DNA of 64,000 nt, from the NCBI GenBank assembly GCA_026874595.1, contig CM049308.1, forward strand, positions 44,213,327-44,277,326, read 5' to 3'. The first letter of the stretch is position 1. Every line of letters starts with the position of its first letter. Both the position numbers and the translations under genes were made by a program. This stretch comes from Sipunculus nudus (lineage: Eukaryota > Annelida > Sipuncula > Golfingiida > Sipunculidae). This document shows positions 56,156 to 64,000 of this stretch, one piece after another. Below the pieces are notes generated by a model, which worked only from the letters and a program-made list of their open reading frames with translations, ran no database searches and was not told the origin of the DNA.

Positions 56156-58898
56156 TTTAGCTCAGCTAAGTCATCTGAGATATAGCGATCACTCTTTTCC
56201 GTCGTCTGTCCAGCCATCCGGCCGTCTGTCCGTTAACAAGGCACAAATCGTAACCGCTGGACCTGGAATCTTCTTACTTTACATCCAGAGAGGCCGTCCA
56301 TGAAAAATCTCCTTGGAAACCTGGAATTAGATCTCTGTTACCCATATCCTTCGAGCTAGGGGGCCCCAAAGTAACCCCCAGAATAGTGAAAAATTTCATA
56401 CAAAAACTTCAATATCTCATTAACTACATACTGATGGTCATGATTTTTGGCATACGTATTGATCTTGAGATGTTCCATCAGTTTCTGCAGACTGGTGGCG
56501 CCATCTGTATTTTTTTATTTTTTACGAATATTTTTCTCTATTTTTGAGACCTTTAAAAATGTGGACATCTATTAACAGGGCACAAATAGTAAAGACTGGA
56601 CCTAGAATCTTCATTCTTGACATTCTGAGAGACCTATGAAAAGTCTCCATGGAAACCAGAAATTAGGCCTTTGTTACCCATATCCTTGGAGCTATGGGGC
56701 CCCAAAGTACCCCCCAGAATAGTGAAAAATTTCATACAAAAACTTCAATATCTGATTAACTACATCACTGATAGTCATGATTTTTGGCATACATATTGAT
56801 CATGAGATGTTCCATCAGTTTCTGCAGACTGGTGGCGCCACCTGTATTTTTTTTTTTTTTTACGAATTTTTTTCTCTATTTTTGAGACCTTTAAAAATGT
56901 GAACATCTGTCAACAGGGCACAAATCGTGAAGAATGGACCTAGAATCTTCATTCTTGACATTCTGAGAGACCTATAAAAAGTCTCCGTGGAAACCAGAAA
57001 TTAGGTCTCTGTTACCCATATCCTTCAAGGTATGGGGCCCAAAAGTACCCCCCAGAATAGTGAAAAATTTCATACAAAAACTTCAATATCTGATTAACTA
57101 CATCACTGATAGTCATGATTTTTGGCATACGTATTGATCATGAGATGTTTCATCAGTTTCTGCAGACTGGTGGCGCCACCTGTATTTTTTTATTTTTTAC
57201 GAATTGTTTTCTCTATTTTTGAGACCTTTAAAAATGTGAACATCTGTTAACAGGGCACAAATCGTAAAGACTGGACCTAGAATCTTCATTCTTGAAATTC
57301 TGAGAGACCTATGAAAAGTCTCCATGGAAACCAGAAATTAGGTCTCTGTTACCCAAATCCTTCGAGCTAGGGGGCCCCAAAGTACCCCCCAGAATAGTGA
57401 AAAATTTCATACAAAAACTTCAATATCTGATTAACTACATCACTGATAGTCATGATTTTTGGCATACGTATTGATCATGAGATGTTTCATCAGTTTCTGC
57501 AGACTGGTGGCGCCACCTGTATTTTTTTATTTTTTACGAATTGTTTTCTCTATTTTTGAGACCTTTAAAAATGTGAACATCTGTTAACAGGGCACAAATC
57601 GTAAAGACTGGACCTAGAATCTTCATTCTTGAAATTCTGAGAGACCTATGAAAAGTCTCCATGGAAACCAGAAATTAGGTCTCTGTTACCCAAATCCTTC
57701 GAGCTAGGGGGCCCCAAAGTACCCCCCAGAATAGTAAAAAATTTCATAAAAGAACTTCAATATCTGATTAACTACATCACTGATGGTCATGAATTTTGGC
57801 ATACATATTGATCATGAGATGTTTCATCAGTTTCTGCAGACTGGTGGCGCCATCTGTATTTTTTTATTTTTTACGAATATTTTTCTCTATTTTTGAGACC
57901 TTTAAAAATGTGGACATCTATTAACAGGGCACAAATCGTAAAGACTGGACCTAGAATCTTCATTCTTGACATTCTGAGAGACCTATGAAAAGTCTCCATG
58001 GAAACCTGAAATTAGGTCTCTGTTACCAATATCCTTTGAGCTATGGCACTCCAAAGTACAGCTCAGAATAATGGAAAATTTGATACAAAAGCTAAAGTAT
58101 CTGAACAATTGATGCGGAGATCACCATACATATTTGTATGGATATTGATCATTAGGTGTTTCACCAGTTTCTGCAGCCTGGTGGCACCACAAGTATTAAA
58201 TTTGTTCGGGCTTTTTTTCGAATTTTTTTTATCTATTTTTGAGACCTTTAAAGATATGAACATCTGTTAACATGGCACAAATCATAACAACTGGACCTAG
58301 AACCTTCATTCTTTACACACAGGGAGACCCATAAAATCCATGGAAACCTGAAATTAGGTCTCTGTTACCCATATCCATTAAGCTGTATGGCTCCAAAATA
58401 CCCCCCAGAATAATGAAAAATTTGATACAAAAACTCCAGTATCTCAATAACTACAACACTGATGCTCATGATTTTTGGCATACATATTGATCATGACATG
58501 TTCCATCAGTTTCAGCAGACTGGGTGTGCCACCTCTATTTTTTTCAAATTTTTACGAATTATTTTCTCGAAGTATCCCTCAGAATAATGGAAAATTTGAT
58601 ACAAAGCTGAAGTATCTGAACAACTTATCCAGAGACCACCATGCTTCTTTGCATGGATATTGACCATTAAGTGTTTTTATTAGTTTCTGCAGACTGGTGG
58701 AGCCATGTGTATTTTTTTTAAAGTTTACAAACTTTTTCTCTATTTTTGAGATATATTAATACAGACACAATCTCAGTCTGTTGGTTAATCTGTTTGATGC
58801 TTCAGTTGAATGGTTGTATACTACCATTCAGATGATAAAATTTCCTTTTGCAGATCTCTTCCCAGTCAGCTGAGCGTCATGACTCATGGGTCACTTGT
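56156..58898 (+). mobile_element. Family A-gamma element, copy 2, complete
   Basis: The 5' end is TTTTTTAGCTCAGCTAAGTC (hairpin partly lost). The core array has GGTGGCGCC at 56494, 56831, 57169, 57506, 57843 and 58180, an almost constant 337-bp period. The 3' text is TTTGAGATATATTAATACAG, and the terminus CAGCTGAGCGTCATGACTC, CACTTG plus T. Units between 57169 and 57843 share the private change CTTGAAATTCTG and are nearly identical, so they amplified most recently. It is the unbroken reference for A-gamma. Confidence 0.9.
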
Positions 58899-59676
58899 TT
58901 TTTTTTAAGTTCAGCCATTTACGCTGTCCTTTTACTTTGGTAATGCGGTATATCAAAATTCATGCGATAAACCTGGATGCTGACAACCAGCACGTGACCC
59001 CGTGTCTAGTTATAATTAACGAGCTTCATTCATGGGTGATTGAGCATGGGTGCTAGAGGCACGAGTATTGCGTAATTAATTCGGGTTTTTCAATGGCATT
59101 GACCTCTGTGTATTTGACATCAAAGTCTGTATAAGAAATGCTCGGCAACAACATTTGATGATTGCACAAGCAAGCAAAGAGCAAATGACTGCGGGCCGCT
59201 ATTTGTGAATGTGAACAGGTGACAATAGGCGGGCGAACTCGGTTGAACTTCAAAGCTATTTTCCCATTGACACAGGTCATGGGTCTTCAGAGCGCAATGG
59301 TCTTATAACTGTTTCTTCTGACAATTAAAATGCTGACAGTTAGCTTGGAATTGTATGCCATGATGATCGCCATGACCCGCATATGACTGTGGTTGCCCAA
59401 ACAGGTCAGACAAGATAAGTGTTCTATTCAGCCAGCGATCGTATCGAGTAGCTGATAAATCCGCAATCTGTTAAGCACTGGGATTTAAATGACAAAACTA
59501 TGAACATATATCATATTTTCATTCACAGGTTATCAATTTTAAACATTAACTAAGATTATTTTATTAGATCCACTGTCAGATAAGCAGAAACAGCAAACTT
59601 GAGCTTGATCGTTGATTCTATTTTCCATTTTTCTTCACGCAAATAGCGTCACCTGACAGGAATATTGTTGACTATT
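58899..59676. other. Unassigned sequence, no gene recognised
   Basis: About 780 bp with normal complexity and no similarity to the families here. The longest frame is 75 codons on the minus strand (59053-59280), with no domain I recognise. It probably continues the host sequence interrupted by A-gamma at 56156. It is one of the few stretches that could be single-copy. Confidence 0.4.
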
Positions 59677-60834
59677 TTTAGTCAACCTGTGAGCTTATGC
59701 GATGGTGCGGCATCCTGTGTCGTGCATCGTACGTCGTCTTTACGTTAACCATAGCTATCTCAAAAATGGCAGGAGCTAGCATCACCAAATTTTTTGCAAA
59801 TAATCAGTCATTCAAAAACTATATGGGGTTTTGTTTATTTTTTCCTAACTGCATTTTCTTAGATTTTATAGGGAAAAAGCTTAAAAAGCTTTAAAAATCT
59901 TCTTCTCAGAAACGGTCCAGCCAATATTTCACAGAAATGATCCCTGGAACAATCTTTCTCAAGTTTATTCAAATGGTTCCAGTTCGGAGATTTTTGTCTG
60001 AGTTACAGGAGGTTGAACTTTGTTAACTGTGCAAAAAAGCATATTAAAATTTAAATCTCAGAAACGGCTGGAGCTATCATCACCAAATTTTATGCCAATG
60101 TTGGTCACATAGGTCATATTTGAAATTGAGGTATTGGTGGGGCCACCTGCATTGGCCTTTTTTGTACGGGTCATCAGTGCCTGTATCACACTGAGGGCTA
60201 CAAAAAACTTCTTCTCTGAAACCATATGGCCAAAATGTTTAATATTGCACAGAAATGATCCTCGGGTAGTGCTTTCTGAAGTTTGTTCAAATGGTCTCTT
60301 TTCAGTGATTTGGCTAAGTTATGGGAAGCTGAATTTAGTCATATGCCATAACAGCCCATTCTAGCTCAGTGGCTACAAAGATCCTCTTCTCAAAAACCAC
60401 TGGGCCAAATTCTTAAATCTTACACATTAATTATCCTCAGATGTTGATAATTCAAGTTTGTTCAAATGGTTCTGGTTCAGTGCTTTTTGGCTGAGTTACG
60501 GGAAGCTGAACTTAGCAAGTTTGCTGTATCTTCCCATATGAGTTATAAACCTAGGAAACGTTTTTCGACTGATGCCACTGAAGCAAGTTTGTTTAATATT
60601 TTACAAGAATAATCCCTACATTAATTCTTATAATAATTGTCATTAATTGTTCCACATGAATGATTTTTGGCTGAATTATGGAGATTGAATTGAGTCATTT
60701 TACCATATATGTTAGCTGTGTTATGCTGTTACATCTAGCCTGGCACCATTTTATCAGCATCTATTACATCATGCCACTAGACATTTAGATTTCAGGTAAT
60801 CTTTGGTTAATATTGACAAGAAAGTTTTTATGCC

Positions 60835-61285
60835 CCTGCCACAAAGTGGCCGGGGTATATAGTTTTACCCATGTCTGTCCTTACGTCCTTTTGTCCTTCC
60901 GAAATCAAACAGTTGTACAGACATTTTTTCGCAAAGCCTGCAGATATTGGCCTGATTTTTGTCGTGTGGGCAGATAATGACCAGTTACCAATCAAGTTCG
61001 CGTTTCATCCCAGTTGACCTACTTTTGACAGTTTTATGGCTCCTAAACATAGAAAATTTCATGAAAAATAGAAATTTTCATGACAAATACACATTTACAG
61101 AATTTTTTCACAATGCCTGCAGATATTGGCCTGAATTTTGGTGTGTGGGCAGATAATGACCAGTTAAAGGTTAAGTTCAAATTTTTTCCCAGTTGACCTA
61201 CTTTTGACCATTTTACAGCCCCTGAACATAGAAATTTCATGAAAAATATGAATTTTCATGACAATACACATGTACAGACTTTTTT
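60835..61285 (+). mobile_element. Family B element, copy 6, 3' truncated
   Basis: The 5' hairpin (ATGCCCCTGCCAC/GTGGCCGGGGTAT), TTACGTCC-like repeats and about two 180-bp core units are present. It ends at ACAGACTTTTTT, where C text (ATTATTGGTATCCCTACGC) resumes. In copy 2 this C text lies about 120 bp beyond the insertion point, so the loss of the B 3' end also removed C sequence. Confidence 0.8.
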
Positions 61286-62236
61286 ATTATTGGTATCCCT
61301 ACGCAACTTAATTTAAGAATTTGCCATCAATGAGAGATATCTGTATTTTAATTTTGCATCAATATGCATCTGTAATAATTTTATATATATTCCTGATTTC
61401 TTTTTTTATAAAAAGTCAGCTGAAAAGCATTTTGTATTGGGAAAATAAACTTTAAAGTTATTTCAAGTAGGGACCACTTTTGTGTTCAGATGGCAGCACT
61501 TGGTTTACCATTGGCAGATTGCCAGTGCCTTGATGTTGGCCATTAGCCAAGATGATGTCAGCTCTATAAATAGTTTTGGCACATTGCCAGGATTGGAAGA
61601 ATTGCAGCCAGGTATAGGTCAAGAGTTCACTCAGTGCAGTAGCTGCATTCTATTTATAGCTTTGGCAGACTGCTCACTGCATCATATTTGGCACCAAAGT
61701 TCAGCCTGAATCTATTTATAGCTTTGGCAGACTGCAAACTGTGTCAGATTATGCAACAGGTAAAGAGTTCACTCAGTGCAGCCAGGTACAGATCAAAAGT
61801 TAACTCAGTCTAGCCAGGTGCAGGTCAAGAGTTCACTCAGTGCAGTAGCTTGAGGCAGCAATCTGTCACAGGTCACTCAGGGGCAACTGGCTTACTCACC
61901 TAAGCCTTGTCAGCCCAGTGCATCAAACTCTGGGGAAGTTTGATGTATGGGACTGATATTTCTACAAGACAGGTGGTGCCACCTACATTGACTTTTGCAG
62001 TGTATGCGCCTGCTTATTACTACAGAGGAATTTGTTACATCAGCCTAAAATAGGGCATGTATATACATATCGGGTAGCTTTGTAGTGTACAAGACTGGTG
62101 GCGCCACCTACAATAATTTTTGCACAGTGTATGTCCCTGCTTATTTCACAGGAGGGGTTTGACATATCAGTCTGACATTGGGCATATTTATATATCTCTT
62201 CGTTGTATATAAGACTGGTGGTGCCAGCTACAATCA

Positions 62237-63340
62237 GCCTAAACAGGGTTTTGCGTATACTATGTTTTCAGTTGGACGCCAACGCTGCAGTCATCGCCGC
62301 ATAGGTTTCTGGAGAACTCCTCCATAACCACTGGGCAGAATGTTTTAAAATTTGGAAATATGGTCGGTCACAGGTGAACTGCTGCCCCCTCAGTTTTGGT
62401 TGACCTCTGAGCTTTCCTCTCTGCCCAGCATCCATTTGTGTGTCTGTTCCCACACATAAACCCACATATCTCAGGAACCGTTTGACCGATTGGGCCAAAA
62501 TGTTGCATGTGTATAGATCTCACAAAGCTCTTCATCATAAGCAAAACTGGTGGTGCCACCTGCAACCATTTATGCACAGCGTCCATTTTGCAGGTTTATA
62601 CATCCTGGCAGCTTTCTCGATTTTATGACAGGTGGCACCACCTATATTCACATTTACTCTGCAGACATCCAAGCTCAAATCTTGGAAACCGTTTGACCGA
62701 TTTGGCAAAAATTTTGCATGTGTATAGATCTCACATAGCTCTTCACCATAGGCAAAAATGTGGCGCCACCTGCAACCATGTATGCACAGCGTCCATCTGT
62801 TTATCTGCCTTGGGATAAAATCACTCATATCTCAGCAGTGGTTTGACTTATCCACCTGAAATTTTGCAGGTTTATACATCCTGGACAGCTCTCTTGAATT
62901 TATGACAGGTGGCGCCACCTACATTCAGGTTTACTCTGCAGACATCCAAGCTCATATCTCGGGAACCATTTGACCAATTGAGCCAAAGTTTTGCATGTGT
63001 ATAGATATCACATGGCTCTTCATCATAGGCAAAACGGTTGGCGCCACCATCAACCACTTAGGCACAGCATCCATCTGTTTATCCGCCTTGGGATAAAATC
63101 ACTCATATCTCAGCAATGGTTTGACTTATCCACATGAAATTTTGTAGATTTATACATCCTAGACAATTTTCTCGTTTTTATGACAGGTGGCATCACCTAC
63201 ATTCACGTTTATGCTGCAGACATCAATGCTAATATGCAACACACCTCACTCTATTCCCCTTGCCACTTAATTCATGCCTCACTTCATCCGTCCCACTCTG
63301 CAGATACACATAGTCCCGTGTCGACTACCCATATTCTAGT
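62237..63340 (+). mobile_element. Family D element, copy 6, 5' end damaged
   Basis: It joins C at CTACAATCA and begins GCCTAAACAGGGTTTTGCG, so the first bases of the 5' hairpin are deleted. Core units have GGTGGCGCCACC at about 62098 in the flanking C and in D near 62908. The 3' end has CAGATACACATAG, GTGTCGACTAC and ATTCTAG plus T. The left flank is that of C copies with D at the first site; the right flank is that of the second sub-type. Confidence 0.75.
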
Positions 63341-63441
63341 TTTGAAATGTCCTAGTCTGAAACTTGCAGGTCCAAAACGTCCATTTTGCTGAAATCATAA
63401 TAACTAAGGTAGATATGCAGGACTTAGAGGATCAATATTAA

Positions 63442-63735
63442 ACTGTATCTCCTTAAGCTGTGTTTCCAAAAAGCCAACTAATGATCATGGTAATAGTCCA
63501 GATCATTTGTTCACAAACTGCTCACATGCTTCAGTTTCAACATTAGGAAATACATGGTCAGGTCACAAAATATTATTTGCAACAATTTCTTGCTCATCAA
63601 TGCAAACCAATCATATAAACCAACCATGGCCTTTATTACCTCTTCCTCTTACACTTTATCTCCATATGATATTATTTTAGATTTTTACCTTCAAGGTCAA
63701 CTTCAGCTGAGCACAGTGACTCATGGGTCCCTTGT
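63442..63735 (+). mobile_element. Family A-alpha 3' end
   Basis: It contains CAACTAATGATCATGGTAAT, CACATGCTTCAGTTTCAAC and CCAACCATGGCCTTTATTAC, closing with CAGCTGAGC, GACTCATGGGTC and CCTTG plus T. All match 41770-42050. Confidence 0.85.
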
Positions 63736-63963
63736 TAATATGTTAATTCCTCTATATATTAACTATGTACATACGAGAAATTAGTTTAATATATTTTTTT
63801 TTCAATTCTTGAAGTAATTGGCCCAAATATAATGCACTTTGTAAAAATTCAGGAAATATATTTACTCCCTTATCTTGAGAATTTCTGAAGCTAGAGACTT
63901 TCTTTCAGGTATATAACTAAACTTAGTCAAGATTCAATTGTATACACAAAATTAGTTCTGAAT
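63736..63963 (+). mobile_element. Family A-alpha interior fragment
   Basis: It contains CTATGTACATACGAGAAATT, TGGCCCAAATATAATGCAC and AAAATTAGTTCTGAATTTTT, which match 34520-34730. It is interrupted at the T-run by a new A 5' end. Confidence 0.7.
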
Positions 63964-64000
63964 TTTTAGCTCAGCTGACTATAAGTCATCTGAGCTATAG
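63964..64000 (+). mobile_element. Family A element, 5' end, cut by the window edge
   Basis: TTTTTAGCTCAGCTGACTAT and the hairpin partner GTCATCTGAGCTATAG are present. The element continues beyond 64000. Confidence 0.85.

Larger units (their letters stand above)
59677..63441 (+). mobile_element. Family C element, copy 6, with nested B and D
   Basis: The 5' end is TTTTTAGTCAACCTGTGAGC at 59677. Core text follows that of copy 2 closely. A B fragment is inserted at about 60835 and D at 62237. The text after D is the sub-type AATGTCCTAGTCTGAAAC. It breaks at 63441 into A-alpha 3' sequence (CTGTATCTCCTTAA), so the C 3' terminus is missing. Confidence 0.75.

Noticed and set aside
59053-59280. 75-codon minus-strand frame as an exon
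   Set aside because: No recognised motif, and no convincing splice sites or neighbours. It is left as unassigned sequence.

Overview
The window reads as non-coding DNA from an animal genome, most likely a mollusc and plausibly a marine bivalve. That assignment rests on the style of the interspersed repeats (oriented elements with (GTCY)n microsatellites and tandem cores, similar in plan to the oyster 'pearl' and fly DINE-1/mini-me elements). It is an inference, not a database match. I found no protein-coding gene, rRNA, tRNA, CRISPR array or bacterial operon. The open frames present are short (about 213 codons at most), and the longest lie in minisatellites. None carries a domain I recognise.

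Almost the whole window is built from four families of non-autonomous elements, called A, B, C and D here. All follow one terminal plan: a T-run, a short 5' terminal sequence (folding into a near-perfect hairpin in A, B and D), a GTCY-like microsatellite, tandem core repeats, an inverted copy of the 5' terminus placed subterminally at the 3' end, a small 3' palindrome or hairpin, and a final CTTG or CTAG followed by T. Comparing filled with empty sites inside the window shows insertion at T-runs with about two extra T residues and no other target duplication. This matches Helentron-associated (HINE/DINE-1-like) rolling-circle elements. No Rep, helicase or endonuclease frame is present, so these would be passengers of an autonomous element elsewhere. 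A has three subfamilies: alpha, beta and gamma (gamma carries a 337-bp tandem core).

Layout. 1-2411: tandem core G, split by a 1.7-kb TIR transposon. 2412-6988: a C element split by a 2.1-kb TIR element with GC-rich minisatellites. 6989-13460: D and C pieces with an A-beta copy, an unclassified insert and a nested D. 13461-16911: the least repetitive stretch, with a 650-bp inverted-repeat element, a weak C fragment, an A-beta copy and a strong hairpin. 16912-20759: A-alpha copies with D nested. 20921-29264: a large C with three head-to-tail B copies and a 340-bp MITE. 29265-31715: C with D nested. 31716-38210: A-beta containing B containing C containing A-alpha plus a MITE. 38210-47169: A-gamma containing two young A-alpha copies and a D crossed by an 842-bp tandem duplication. 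47169-51316: A-alpha containing C containing D. 51317-55520: G core containing A-alpha containing A-beta. 55521-58898: B core, unassigned sequence and a second A-gamma with a very regular 337-bp array. 58899-59676: unassigned. 59677-64000: C with B and D nested, then A pieces running off the edge.

Three things stand out: the shared terminal plan of four otherwise dissimilar families, a 12-bp palindrome GGTGGCGCCACC shared by the cores of different families, and the fact that every oriented copy I could see points the same way.
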